A stretch of DNA of 64,000 nt. Origin: Gracilaria vermiculophylla (lineage: Eukaryota; Rhodophyta; Florideophyceae; Gracilariales; Gracilariaceae). The position numbers and the translations under genes are program-made. The notes under the pieces were generated by a model, which saw nothing but the letters and a program-made list of their open reading frames with translations, made no database searches and was not told the DNA's origin. The stretch covers positions 1,021,380-1,085,379 of the forward strand of contig JAHNZQ020003147.1 in the NCBI GenBank assembly GCA_019155205.2. The letters run 5' to 3'. Shown here one piece after another: positions 10,611 through 21,982 of the stretch. Position 1 is the first letter of the stretch. Each line of letters begins with the position of its first letter.

Positions 10611-12279
10611 TACTTGCAGAACACATCCATACTCTTCCCCTTCGTAACCTCCTCTATTGTGATGGGGAGGACTCCTTCCTCCTCCTCAACAAGGGCCATC
10701 ACCTCAGGGAGCCCACTGTACTTTTCTCCAGGTTCACACCATTCCAATCATTCTCCATCGGATATGTCTTTCCCGTTGGCGTCCTGGATGACAAGTCACG
10801 GTATTCTGCCCTCCAAAGATGTTTTGTCCTCGACCTCGGTGGAGATTCGCGAGAGCGCGTCCGCCGCCTGATGTTTTACTCCAGGACAGTGGACAATGTC
10901 AAACTCGAACTCCAGGAGGCGTAATCTTCACCTTTCCAGGCGGCCGGAAGCATCCGTCAAAGACAGTACCCACTTCATTGGTGCGTGATCCTTCCGCAAG
11001 GTAAAACGCACGCCCTCCAGGTACGGGCGTAAAAGCAACACCACCCAGAAGATGGCGAGACATTCGCACTCCGAGGTGAAAAATCCGTTTCGTAGGTGTG
11101 AGTCTGCGACTCCAGTATCCGATGGGTTGAAGCCCACCTTCAGGTGTTCCTGTAGGAGGACAAATCCGACCAGGTATTTACAGGCGTCAGTGTCAAGCAC
11201 CATTCGGCCGTGCCGCTCGGAAGTACAAAACTCGGTGGCTCTATCAGGCTCCTTTTCCTGGTATGAAAGGCTTCAAACTCTTCGTCTGTCAAGATAGCCA
11301 ATTGCGTCGGCTTTAACTTCTCAAAAAGACTATTTAACGGAGCTGCGATACGAGAGAAATTCAATACGAACATCTGGAAGACATTACAAAACCCCAGGAA
11401 GGAGCGGAGCTCCGTCGTGTTTGTGAGAGGGTGGGCTTTCCTGCTGGTGCCCTGAGTTTCTGTGGAAACCTGTAGGCGGCCCGAGAGAACAACGTGCCCC
11501 AGATAATCTACCGACGACTTGAAAAAAAAACCTTTCTCCAATTTCAGGGTGAGTCCAGCATCCTTCAGGAGTTGAAGCACGTGCATCACATGCATGAAGT
11601 GCTCCTCCTTGCTACGGGAGTATATGAGGTCAACATCAATAAAGACCAAGGCGTAATGGCACTTCATCTTTGACAGGATTATGTCCACTCCTCATTGGAA
11701 CGTAGTGGGTGCATTCTTAAATCTATTTGGCATCCTTAGGAATTTGATAATTCCACAGTGCGAGGTGAACGTTGTTGTATCCTTATCGGAGTCATCCATC
11801 TCAATTTTCCAGTAGCCGCTGTTAGCATCCAGTATGGAGAAAACGGACGCATCAACTAAGGAGTCGATAAGTTCATCCTTATGGGGTATCTGGTACGAAC
11901 TGCATACCATCACCTCGTTGTGGAGTTTATAAATAATACAGAACCTCAAGAAGCCATACTTCTTCTTCAAAAACACCATCAAAATGGCCCATTTGGAACT
12001 GGAAGGCTGGAAAACGCCCTTGTCCAGCATCCGGTGGACCTCAACACGTTCAAAATCGCGCACATGGGGTCCCGTCCTCCTTAGGAGTTGATGTACCGGT
12101 TTCGCTCTAGGTGTCAGCTGCATCTTGTGCTTGGCCAGGCTAATCTGACCCAGGCGTCCAGACCACATGTCCTCAAAGGCGGATAGCATCTCCACTATCC
12201 TACGGCGATGCCCATCGAAATATTTGCCACTTTGGAGCTCCTCCTGCCGGGTGGCAGGATTCTCTCCCTCTGGAGCCAT
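10611..12279 (-). pseudogene. R3 reverse transcriptase and RNase H
   Basis: RT begins at 12279 directly after a TGA that separates it from protease (ADAT, stop, MAPEGE). SLAKHKMQL, AILMVFLKKKYGFLRFC and FSILDANSGYWKIEMD follow. The next piece, 11688-11140, contains the active-site block as ALVFIDVDLIYSRS, where R4 has VYIDDVIIYSRS, so the second Asp of YIDD is displaced. RNase H (11203-10928) shows VLDTDACKY, SECECLAIFW and RKDHAPMKW; the last Asp of the RTDHAP block is preserved as KDHAP. Frameshifts separate the pieces. Confidence 0.75.
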
Positions 12280-13050
12280 TCAAGTCGCGTCAGCATTCAT
12301 GGTGTCGATTGCATCGCGGTCCACGAGTTCTTCCACAAGAATAAGATAAGCCTGTCCTGCAGGAGCTGGTATCACCAACCCAGCAACAGTTGCTTTCTGG
12401 AGCCGTAATGGCGACTCCTTCAGGTTGGGGAGCACAATCCTGATGGGAATGTTCGGTACTATTACCATAATTCCTTTCGCCATCATGGAGTGCTGCTTCA
12501 TTGTCAGGTGTTGAAGCCCTTGTAGGAATGAAAGGCCAGATGCAGAGGTCTGCACCCAAACTTCGTCCTGACTCCTCGCGGGTATTCCGACGCTCCTCAC
12601 CACCCGGAGCTTATTCGGCTGCGTCGCCTTTGGATGAGTACCTACCAGAGGCGCGTTGGCGTCCGGTACTGGAGATACGCACACGAAACCTACAAGAGTG
12701 GCGTCGTAAAACGTCATCTTCGGCAGGCGTGCATATATTGCACGTACATACCGATCCACAAAAAAAGCGTTGAATATGCATTGTGGGGCCAAGTTGGTTG
12801 CCACGAGGAACCATACTTTCAACTGTAAGGAGCCAAGCCGGAGATACAGGGGTATCGCTCCGAGGATGTTTAATGCTCGACGCGGCTCATCGCGCACCGT
12901 AGGGAGCTTGCACGTCCTCAAAGAGCTGAGAGTAGACCACGAGAGCACGTCGGCGTACACCAGATTAGGGCCAGCTCCGGTATCTATGATAGCGCCCACC
13001 GTAATGGAGGCGAGCGGGGATTATCCGATAGAGGCGAACACTTTGTAATT
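12280..13050 (-). pseudogene. R3 retropepsin
   Basis: Open stretch 12999-12280 (239 codons) carries GAIIDTGAGPNLV near its start, the full aspartic protease active-site motif, then the flap-side region LKVWFLVATNLAPQ and the Q/S-rich spacer leading into RT. The region just upstream (FNAFEDSVCMFR) matches the R4 protease start. The protease would release gag and pol products. Terminated by TGA 12280-12282 next to RT. Confidence 0.75.
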
Positions 13051-13099
13051 CTCAAGGCGGAACATGCAAACAGAATCCTCAAAGGCGTTGAATGGGTCC

Positions 13100-15390
13100 A
13101 ACGGGATTGGGGGGCTCGCCGACTTTGCATGGACGGAGCATATGGCTTCTCCCTCTTTCCGATAGGGTACCTGCATGGAGCTGAGACTCGATGATAAGGA
13201 GCCATGCGGAGCCTCTAGGCATGACCCTGAGGGTTCTCCTGGTTGGAGGGGGGCTGAGCTCCAGTCCGGGACCGCTGCTGCGGTTGTGAATCGATATGAG
13301 ACGTGTTTCCTTGAGGTGCAACCCGTTTGAATACCGGTACCTGCGTTGCTGGTGCAAAAAGGCATTGGGACAGGCTGCACTTTCAGTTGTGCGCTGCAAT
13401 CGTGGTTTCCTTAAGAGGAGCAGATATCGAGATACGTTCGGTAACTTCTACTCTCCGTTTGTGTGTCCTTCAGGTCCTGGGAGCTCATTTTTTGTTTCTG
13501 CAAGATGACGGCCTTCCTCGCTGGGGTGAGCATCCTACAGAGTACTGGCTCCCAAGACAAACAAATCCTGCAAGGCGGTGGGTACCCTAAACGGTTCGCA
13601 AATCGGACACTCCTGTAAGATCCGGCCGAGGCATACGAAGAGGGAGACGAGGGTGTACTCGTCCTAGACGGTGCTTCCTGAGATGAGGCGTATGTGAGGG
13701 CAAGGGCCTCTTGCGCTCCCACGAGCTTGAGCTCATCGACCTCCTCTGAGGTGCTAGAGTCCAACGTCAGGGCGGATGCACGACGGTTTTGAAGGCCGTC
13801 GGATTGTCCGAAAGTGGAGCTTGGCTGAGACGGACGGTACGGTGGGTATCTCCGTAAGGGTCTGCGAAACGCACTAGCTTCCTATAGGTGGTCTTGGTGC
13901 TCATTTTATGGTGAATATGCACCCTGGCACGGATTTAGGGAAGGAGTTCCTCGAGAAATAATGAATTCAACAGCCGTTCGGGGTACAAGTTCCCACACCG
14001 TACAGCCTTCGTCCACAGCTTCTGTGAGAGCTCCGTCTTTGCCATTCCCTTCTTTTGCCTATAGTAGGTGAGTTCAGCGTCAGCATTTACTATCACCTCG
14101 TCCGTTGCGTACTCTTCTTTGAGGAAATTCAACACCTCCGGGTACGTCGTCAAGATCATTGTTCCAGGGTCATTTACGATGGTGCTCTCCCCTGTGAGGC
14201 ACGGCTGCACCAGCGGTTGCACTTGACGTGTGATGTAGAACTGAACGCATCATACGGCGGCACATTCATGGACACCATTGGTATTACACGTTGAACGGAA
14301 GCGTGTGACAAAATTCAACAGCGAGATGGGATCTTCGCATTAGAAGCAGTGCTTCTTCATTTGAATATCCATGCAGCGCTGGATCTTCGTGAGTCGTTTA
14401 GCGACCAAAGCGTTGTAAAGAGTGGAGCGATCATTCAACCTGTAGGTGTCGTAATCCACCACTTTGGCAAAGAGGTCGTAAAGCGAGACGATCTTCCTTG
14501 CCCTTCTGCTTTTCTCTTTGGGAGGTATATTGTCCTCCGAGCTAAAGCTGTTCACGGATTAGGGGTCTGAACTTCTCTCCGAAGCAGTGTCTCGCTTTCT
14601 TTTTTCTCCCTCCGTTTCTTTCAACTTCTTTCCTTCAGGTATTCTGGATGACTGACGGTACCCTCAGTATCGCGATCCACCCGAGGAGTATCCTGTCCTT
14701 CTTTCCCTGGGTGAATTCCTTCGCGACCGGTATTCTGTCCTCCTCCACGAGACGTAAGGTCCAGACTATGCATAGAAATATTCCTGAGGGGGTCACGTTT
14801 CCCTACGGCAGTAGTTTTTCCTTCTTTGGCGTAGGGGGTGGCAGTTTCCAGTCCTTTTTCTGCCTGGGGTCACCCTAGGTGTTGACAAAGGGAACCTCTC
14901 CTGTACGGAAGAATAACTTTGAAACGCGGCTGCGGGGAGCCGCTGCGGGGTTTGGGAACGAACCTTCGCACGTATAACATCTGATACCACCTCTAGGAAA
15001 AGGTCGGAATCCACCAAAGTATCCACAGCACGGTGAACCCTCTCCGTTGCAATTTCCTCCACCAGGACGTGGCGGGACGCTCTGAAGTGTGCTTCGACAC
15101 CTGCAGGTGTTCCTTAGACGAGCTTCTGTTGGAGGCAATTCGTAAGGCGCGGGGCCAGCAACTCCAGGAGGGAGTGAGCCTCCGGATGTTCCCATCCCTG
15201 CAGCTCCTGAAGTGGCGGCTGTGATGCCGTGTGCGGTTTTCCAACCTCTACATTGGCGTTCTCCAGAAGTATCGCGGGGAATTCCGCTTGACTCCGATCA
15301 TGCATTCTCCTTAGGCAGTTTCTGAAACGCTCCATGGAGGAGCCAGTAATCCTTAGGAGGCTTTCAGGGTCCTCCAATCTGACGGGCATT
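13100..15390 (-). pseudogene. R3 gag
   Basis: Pieces in order: 15389-15114 (LEDPESLLRI, RFRNCLRR), 15062-14793 (EEIATERVHRAVDTLVDSD), 14555-14340 (PPKEKSRRARK, DLFAKVVDYDTYRLNDR), 14222-13935 (DDPGTMILTTYPEVLNFL-type block) and 13764-13411 with a Cys-rich motif PCRICLSWEPVLC that resembles a zinc knuckle. Each matches R4 and R6. Several frame changes. Gag would coat the RNA in the particle. Confidence 0.7.
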
Positions 15391-15640
15391 TCCTAGAGAG
15401 CGTTGCGCGTGCTGCGCCAGCCAATGGAGTCCGTGGCTCGAGGGTCCTGTAGGGGGGTTTCCATTGGGGGTTCTGAGGGGTCCATATAAAAGTAGGTAGG
15501 GGGTGAGTTTCTTCCACTTCCTAACCATCTTCAGGAAGAATTCTAATGTTGGGTTCCGATCGTTGCAAACTAGAAACACTGTTCTGCTGAGACTTCTGCC
15601 AATTCTTTAGGAAACTGACCTTCTGAGTCGGAAGACCGGT

Positions 15641-16194
15641 TGTGCTACTGTCAGTGCTGATTTCGAGGTAGGAGAGCACGAAGTCCGTTAGGAGTTTTTG
15701 TTGACTCCGAAGGTGCGTGTTCCTAAAGGTCTTCTCTGACATTCGCTGTCGCGAGCCGGAGGAAGTCTTACAGAAGATCCGCAAACACAAAGCAAAGGGG
15801 GATGTTCACTGGGCGGACAATGCTCCTACAGGCGCTGCTATGATGCGACTTTGGGAGCGGCGGCTTAGAAACCTTAGAATGATCGACAAGGGTCTCCAAC
15901 CTGAAAAGTAGATGAAGACTCAAGGGTGCTTGCCTTTACTTCAAAAGAGGTGGACCTCACCCGGCAGATTAAGTATCAAGCCCGGAGCCCGCCTCGGCAG
16001 GTCTCACTACTGTAGAAATTACTCGCACGAATTAACTAAAATAAATATAGGTTCTGCCGTCCTTTAAAAAGACTGTAGCGCACGCGGGCCGAAGTATGCA
16101 CCACATGGCGCTGTTAAGAAAATACGAGCCCTTGTTAGAAATATAACGCTATAAAGCAACACCACCACATTTCCTTAGGAGCCACTGTACTACA
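15641..16194 (-). repeat. R3 5' LTR
   Basis: Starts TGTGCTACTGTCAG and ends CACTGTACTACA (plus strand). Same length class as the left LTR. To its left, 15622-15640 is the complement of a PBS-like stretch (AC, then CGGTCTTCCGACTCAG), matching R4 and R5 with the first base changed. Confidence 0.85.
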
Positions 16195-17947
16195 ACAGGC
16201 ACGTCATTCTCCCGTGACCCGTTGAAGACTGCATTTATCATTTTGGACCGCATTCTCACGCGATGGGGCTCCGCGCCGTACTGGAGGTCGCGTAGAACAA
16301 CAATAAGCGAAACAGGATGGAACATGGTTGCGCTCACTGGCTCCAAACTCCTGGGCACGGTGACAATGCTCCGATCATGGAGGAGCACTGCAACATTCTT
16401 TACCTCAGGTGCACTGCGATGCGCGACATTCAGACTCGACTCCAACTACTACTGCACCAAAAAAACTCACATCAGCCAGTGGGAAAGCCCGGAATCAATG
16501 CAGATGGACGCTCCGCACTTGCGGCGCTGCCCTTCGATCCCCCTTACGATCACCTCTACTGGCTCGATCGTAATCGATGCGGGACGCACCATGCGAATGA
16601 GATCCGAAGGCGCAACGCCTTCAGATACTTCTACGGGTGGCACAATACGGAATTAAATTATATGCCTTCCGGGCACCGTCCAAAGTGCTACCTCAAGTTG
16701 AATGACTTCTGAAGGGACCATTGGGTCTTCCCGCACCTCTTCGTGGCGACGGCCATCAGGTTCGCGTATCATACCTCAGGAATTCTGGATCCATATGACT
16801 CCTTAACACGTTTCACCATGTTGATCCCTTTGACGAAATTCGCAGTCGGTACCCTCGCGACTTATCTCCAGGCCATAAACGAGGGCGTCACTTCCAATTC
16901 CAGGTACCACGTTGGTCGCCTCAAATGTGATTCTTCGTATCACCCAACCGCCGGACATTTGCTTACCTTATCAGTGCTAATTATCCGGATTCTTTGCTTC
17001 TCGTGAATTCAAATTCTTGTCAAGGGCACCGCGTGGAGCAAATTAGAGGCCAATGTGGTGTCAGATTTTAACCTACAGCTGGCGTGAAACGATACGCCAG
17101 GTTTTCTGTAGTACGACTATGGCGAAGATAAGGTCCATCTCATTGTGACGAGCTCTAAAGCAGAAGATGACAGGCGAACCTACCCTGATTTTCTCCACAA
17201 TGCCATTTCTAGGGTCCCACAGGTGGCACGGGTCCGTGTCCCCAATTATTATCTCATGGTGGAGAGTCCAAGATCCGCACATCTCTTCCGTTACCAGCTC
17301 CGTCGCTGGACGTGGCTCCGCCCCCAGAGGTCGTGACGCAGCCTCCAGCATCGATGCCGGATCCTTTCGCAGTGGTGGCTGATGTGACTCCTATGGAAGA
17401 GGACGAGATTACGCCCGTCCCGGCTGCTTCGGCCCTACTGGTGCGACTGCCACTGCAGAACATCTCGGTTCCAGTTTTTCAGCCTCGCCTGAGAAGCCTC
17501 CCGGTTCTTATGACGCCGGCACCTCCGGATTCGACTGCTCCATACTTGGCCCCGCTGATCTCTGTGGCTGTGCCTACAGAATCCACTCGGGAGCCCACTG
17601 TCCCAGCTATCCCGCCGTATCCGATTCGTTCTGTGGGGGTTTTTGTTGCGTCGACTGAGAATGCCACTTCTGGCGTACCGTCGGGTGGGTTATCCTCTGT
17701 GGCTCTTGGTATTGCCTTCCAGGAGTTGGTGCCGTCTTGTCTGTTAACGGAACGTACTGCTTCTACTTCTCGTGTAAAGGGTCTGCGCGAGGCTCATAAC
17801 TGGATCCCAGAGCTTCATTACGCCCGGGCGGACCGAGATTCGATGGCTGCCATCAAGGAGAGCCTGACGGAGTTCCTTGATAGCCATTCACAAACAGCGA
17901 AGGCTCGCCATGAAGCCGAGTAGATGACACGGTTTGGTGACCTGTAG
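16195..17947 (+). pseudogene. R2 antisense ORF, C-terminal piece
   Basis: Continues the ORF broken at 7414. Blocks shared with R4: ADGRSALAALPFDPPYD, FAYHTSGILDPYDSL, KFAVGTLATY, CDSSYHPTAGHLL, ILVKGTAWS, YDYGEDKVH, ARVRVPNY, then the proline-rich linker, AFQELVPSC, LREAHNW, LHYARADRDSMAA and the final G-D-L stop at 17947. Internal stops include one before DHWV, one after the first TPTAG block, TGA at A-stop-NDTPGF (also TGA in R4), TAG before YDYG (TGA in R4; TGG is the simplest ancestor) and TAG at 17921-17923. The long shared frame against R4 is strong evidence that this was a real gene. Confidence 0.7.
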
Positions 17948-18064
17948 GGGTAAAGAACCGGGCGACAGAATGCATCCCACATTAGGGCAGAATAAAACAC
18001 CCTTAATGTAGAGCAGCGGCTCCACAATGGGTGATTGCAGTACTTGTTGGCCGTGGCCGAGCCC

Positions 18065-19215
18065 CTAGTGACCAGAGTTGCCACCGCAAAAGCGCACGAC
18101 AAGCAGGCATCGACAGCCATGATGCTTAAAATAGAAGTACAGGTGAGGAGATAGCGGAGAACGAAAAACAACCCCGTCTAGGGGCCCTTTCCTCTTTATT
18201 AGGCGGCAACGCCTTTGCGTAAATGTGTTTCCGCTCCAGATTGGCGTGATATCTACTGGAGAAATTGTCGGGAATGTGCTCCGAGGATTCCCCCGTGTCA
18301 TCCTTCGAGGTGTATCTGTACCATCGTAAGCGGTAGAATAGTCCTGCAGGGGTCCGTTGGTGAGAGATATTTTGATCCACCGCATAATGAATATCACCTT
18401 AAGTGTTCATCATGGCGTCTGTGGCTTCCATCGATGGCTCCCCGAGAGTTGTGATGGGATTTTCGATATCCATTGGTGTCGTCGCTTCTGAGCTGGATGG
18501 AGCAAAACTTTCCGCGTATGGCTCACGAGGTGGGGTGGCGGACGTTCCTGAAAGGCTGACAGTTGGGATTCTCGTCACCCGCTCAGGGAAGACAACGTCT
18601 CGCAGGCTGTTTACCTCGATGGCGACAGTGTTCCTGTAGGTTCTAATGACTTTGATGTAATGCCCTGAGGTGTTTGGCGCTAGCTTGCACGTGGCGTCCC
18701 GGAGTTTATCAGACGTCTCCTCGGGTTTGTGGAGGAATACCTCGTCGCCTTCCTTCAGGTAAGGGCCATATTTCACCTTCCGGTCAAAATCCAGTTTTGA
18801 TCTCCTTTGCGAGGCTTTGAGTCTCTGCTTCTTAAAAGATAGGGCGTCCTCATAACACTTTCAAATTAAGAGCTTTGCTTGAACCGCTGTTCGTGCCTGT
18901 GGCCCGTCCGCCAAGTGCACTGTGGCGCGTGCCGCGGTAACGGCTCTACGTGGGATGCACGAGAGCACGAGATTGAAAAGACCGTTTTTCGGGGAGTGGT
19001 GCACCTGCAGGTTGAATGCATACGTGAGCGTGCACAAGTATGCGTCCCTTTGTTTCTGGTGCTCCGCAACGTAGTGTTCCGAACTTGAGGCGAGTGTTTT
19101 GTTAAACCTCTCCGCCTGTCCGTCGGTCTGGAGGTAGTAAGCATTGGTAAACAACTGCTTCATCCCCAGCTCTCCGGAGATGGCACTGAATACCTTCGCG
19201 GCAAACTCGGTTTTG
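18065..19215 (-). pseudogene. R2 integrase tail and chromodomain
   Basis: On the minus strand: integrase core end at 19163-18861 (MKQLFTNAYYLQTDGQAERFN, catalytic Glu kept), the C-terminal domain at 18776-18399 (LKEGDEVFLHKPEE, then a GPY/F-like SGHYIKV) and the chromodomain at 18380-18270 (FYRLRWYRYTSKDDTGE, Trp intact). It ends abruptly near 19215 inside integrase at the KVFAAK block, next to unrelated AT-rich DNA. Confidence 0.75.
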
Positions 19216-19577
19216 TAATAAAACGGGAGACGATTTGTGGTTCTTTTTATATGCCACTACATATTACATGTTTTTGAAAGTCTGTATACCCGTGAAGCCA
19301 CCTATGAGAGCTTGTCCGACTGAACACTTTGCTTACCATATACTTATGTACTGACGAGAACCGCAAAAGACATCTCACTCAAGGGAACAAACTGCAATAC
19401 GCACTCAATAAAATGCACAAAAACGTTCAATCGCTAGTGATTAGAAGCCCGACAAGAAGTATAAAGCGTTATAACGATAAGACCAACAGAAGTGAGATAA
19501 AAGTTAGCAGTTCTGTGTTGGTGAGAGAAGCGTGATTAAAAAAAATTCAAATTCCAATATATGGAAAAAAGTGCACA
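19216..19577. other. AT-rich spacer with a stray Tc1 terminal repeat
   Basis: No gene recognised. Around 19267-19290 the sequence ATGTTTTTGAAAGTCTGTATA resembles the right terminal repeat of the Tc1 element T1, suggesting a deleted Tc1 copy whose other end is gone. Confidence 0.4.
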
Positions 19578-19579
19578 TA

Positions 19580-20859
19580 CAGACTGTTTCAAAAACATAC
19601 GACATGCTGTGGAATCTCAAAAAAACTACCAAATGTATACTGTACGCCTACAAAAATAGGTTTCAGAAAAAAGTAAAGTCAAAAAGCCGTTTCAAAAACA
19701 TATGATCAGCAATAACAAATCTTTACTGCGCGACGCTAAATAGCTAATTTTGCATCCCTCTTGCTGTATAACGCTGATGCAGCATTTCGGCATCGAAGTG
19801 ATGTACTTTTCTACAGTTGAAACTGTTAGAGATTTCCAGTAATTTTTAATACAGTTTTTGAGTTCCAAAACTGTCTGAAATTGCGTTCCATGCCCATAAA
19901 CCATCCTCGCCAGGAGTCTCCAAACGTTTTCGATTGGGTTCAAATCTGGTGAGCGCGGCGGCCACTCCAAAACAGATAATGCAGACTCCTGTAGCCAATT
20001 TTAGACTAAAGATGAAGTCTTTACAGGCGCATTATCCTGTTGAAAAATGAAATTTACTTTATGAAAACAGAAGCCAAGAGGTAGCAAATAATTGTATAAA
20101 ACTTCTTGATATTTTTCTGCATTCATATTTGTTTCAAAAGAAGCACTTTTCATGTCACAAGTTTTTGAAATGCTCGCCCAGACCATTACAAAGCCTCCAC
20201 CTGAATTCCTGGTATAAACCTCATGACGTTCCTAACGAAAATTGTCCAAAAAAACTTTGTGGCAATGTGGTCTGTCCAAATTGAACCTTTTCTCATCAGT
20301 AAAAATAAGATTTTTCTATTGTTTTTTCGAGTAGGCTTTTCCAGCACACCAGCCAATCCTTTTTTCCTTGTGATGGTCTTTGAGACAGAAACCTTTTTTC
20401 ATTTTTTTTATATTTAAATAAATTTGTGCTGTTTTTCTGCCTCTATATAGTAAATTTAGAAAGAATGAGATTGAGATTTATTCTAATTTTTTTGCTCGAT
20501 ACTTTTGTTTTGCACGGATTTCTTTTCATTCCTCTTTTATCTGCTGGGCTGAGCTTCTGAGGGCGTCCTGGAGATCGTTTTAATCCATAGAGAGTTGGAT
20601 TTTTGAGAAAAGTAGCTATTGTGACCCTAGAACGCTTCAAGTTTTTAGCGATAGCACTGTTAGAATGTTTCTCGACGTTTAACTTTACGATCTGAAGCTT
20701 TTCTTCCTTGGAAAGTGGTGGGCCTCGAGCCATTTTTACTAAAAAGAATGCGGTGTACATATCTTTTTGAAACAATTCTACACAGACTATTGGCAAAATC
20801 TAGCCTAAAGTACAGTTTTGGCGCACTTTTCAGGGGTAATATGTTTTTGAAACGCACTG
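19580..20859 (-). mobile_element. T1: Tc1/mariner-type element with doubled terminal repeats
   Basis: Flanked by TA at 19578-19579 and 20860-20861. Outer repeats: left CAGACTGTTTCAAAAACATA, right complement CAGTGCGTTTCAAAAACATA. A second, inner pair in the same sense lies at 19686-19706 and 20755-20778, giving an IR/DR arrangement. The transposase remnant is on the minus strand. Total 1280 bp, a normal length for Tc1-like elements. Confidence 0.85.
19692..20733 (-). pseudogene. T1 Tc1-like DD34E transposase, broken
   Basis: The start ATG at 20733 opens MARGPPLSKEEKLQIV, a paired-like helix-turn-helix region including RSRVTIATFL and a GRPQKLSP linker. The catalytic domain shows FTDEKRFNLDRPH (first Asp), QQDNAPVKTSS (second Asp) and WPPRSPDLNPIENVW (Glu), with exactly 34 positions between the second Asp and the Glu. 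A TAA at 20001-20003 interrupts the catalytic domain; the T2 copy has Lys (AAA) there. Other frameshifts lie between 20443 and 20186. It would cut and paste the element at TA sites if intact. Confidence 0.85.
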
Positions 20860-20960
20860 TAGTGTGGTTACAGTTTGGTCAGAATGAATCTATAAAGTTG
20901 AAGACCTTTTTGGCCAAAAAAACAGCTTTTCCATGTGTCTAGAGGTAACACTGTTCCGTG

Positions 20961-21187
20961 CAGTCATTGACGGGAAAGAAGTAGATCAAGCATTGCTTAA
21001 ATATGCCCGCGTTAACAAGAAAGAAACAAAAACGGCAGATAAGTTCTGCGATATATGAAAGGGAAATAACGGCATCAAATGTTTGATTCCATAAGAAGGT
21101 TTGTCAGATGAGGTAAACAGCACGTGGGAGCCACTAGAAAATGTACCGGAAGATGTACCTGGTGTTCTGTTGGACTTTGTACAATGA
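20961..21187 (+). pseudogene. Chromodomain remnant of a gypsy pol C-terminus (D-like)
   Basis: One frame reads GKEVDQALLKYARVNKK, then KCLIP, TAA (21092-21094), EGLSDEVNSTWEPLENVPED and VPGVLLDFV before a stop at 21185-21187. The end matches the chromodomain tail of oomycete gypsy pol (TWEPL...DVP). The TAA sits where chromodomains keep their aromatic Trp. No integrase is seen upstream because T1 occupies that side. Possibly the 3' part of the same element type as the RT fragment at 4967-6000. Confidence 0.55.
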
Positions 21188-21459
21188 AAGAGAGCATTAA
21201 CAACGAGGATTGCGACTTTTCTGGAAAAACTAATATCGGTTCTGAGGTTACTATAGCGCATTTAAAGTCGCTTCTTGTGATCTCGATGGCCATGTAACCA
21301 GTGCTATGATCTTCTAATTTCTATTTAGAATCTTGGCCGAGTACATAACTGAAATAAAGCCGCGGGACAATCGGCAGTCGAGACAGTGGAGGGCTCATCG
21401 ATCCGTCGGCCTACTGGTGCTTTGCCTGCGAGCCAATCGCGCCAAGTCTCGCGAATCCG
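21188..21459. other. No gene seen
   Basis: Unassigned sequence between the chromodomain remnant and the Harbinger-associated repeat. No motif or repeat end recognised. Confidence 0.4.
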
Positions 21460-21775
21460 CACACTATGAAACATGGTTCAGGACGAAGAACCGCGATCAT
21501 GAGGCTAGCTTCCGATATTGTTTTTCTCGGCAGTTTCCGGAATGAATGCAAATATGTGACAAATCTACTAACAACTCGTTCGATCGCACAATGCTATAGT
21601 ACGTGTGAGAAACGTCAACGATACTTTCTTGTAGAGTACTGTGTACAATGAATCCCTTGTTGCCCAGGGGTACCAGTCTAGCCCACTACCCCTTTATCCC
21701 TTCGCTTTCCTGCCGAACAAAAGTTCACCCACTTCTCAAGCATGAAGCCACAGTAACTGTTGTAGAAGCCATTGG
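21460..21775 (+). repeat. Repeat shared with 47455-47760
   Basis: The two stretches share long near-identical runs (for example GTAGAGTACTGTGTACAATG, and CCACTACCCCTTTATCCCTT). In both places it precedes a Harbinger copy with an N gap between, so it is probably the 5' non-coding part of that element or a companion repeat. Confidence 0.65.
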
Positions 21776-21882
21776 AAGCTTCCTAGAAGCAACTAGAAAC
21801 TAGAAAAGTCCAGATGGTTCTAGAATATTCTATAGAAGAATTGTTGAGAATGTTCTAGATGCTTTGTGATAGAAATTGTTAG

Positions 21883-21982
21883 NNNNNNNNNNNNNNNNNN
21901 NNNNNNNNNNNNNNNNNNNNNNNNNNNNNNNNNNNNNNNNNNNNNNNNNNNNNNNNNNNNNNNNNNNNNNNNNNNNNNNNNN
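21883..21982. other. Assembly gap, 100 N
   Basis: Exactly 100 undetermined bases, a usual placeholder length. The true missing length is unknown. It lies inside Harbinger copy H1, preceded by a TAGAA-rich stretch (21770-21880). Confidence 0.95.

Larger units (their letters stand above)
7415..16194 (-). mobile_element. R3: complete-ended family A retrotransposon nested in R2
   Basis: Bounded by two LTRs in minus orientation, 7415-7965 (3', 551 bp) and 15641-16194 (5', 554 bp). Between them lie, on the minus strand, gag (15390 to 13100), protease, RT, RNase H, integrase and chromodomain (13050 to 9075), and on the plus strand a shortened antisense ORF (8278-8805). PBS-like sequence lies just left of 15641 and the complement of a purine tract just right of 7965. 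At ~8.8 kb it is shorter than R4 because most of the antisense ORF is deleted. Confidence 0.85.
6092..19215 (-). mobile_element. R2: family A retrotransposon, split by nested R3 (7415-16194)
   Basis: On the minus strand: 3' LTR 6092-6672, the antisense ORF on the plus strand in two pieces (7088-7414 and 16195-17947) and the C-terminal half of pol (18065-19215). R3 lies exactly between the two pieces. Rejoined, the antisense ORF is ~2080 bp against 2074 bp in R4, which supports one element broken by insertion. The 5' side is lost: integrase stops abruptly at about 19215 against AT-rich DNA. No clear 5-bp target duplication flanks R3 (GGGGT / ACAGG). Confidence 0.8.
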
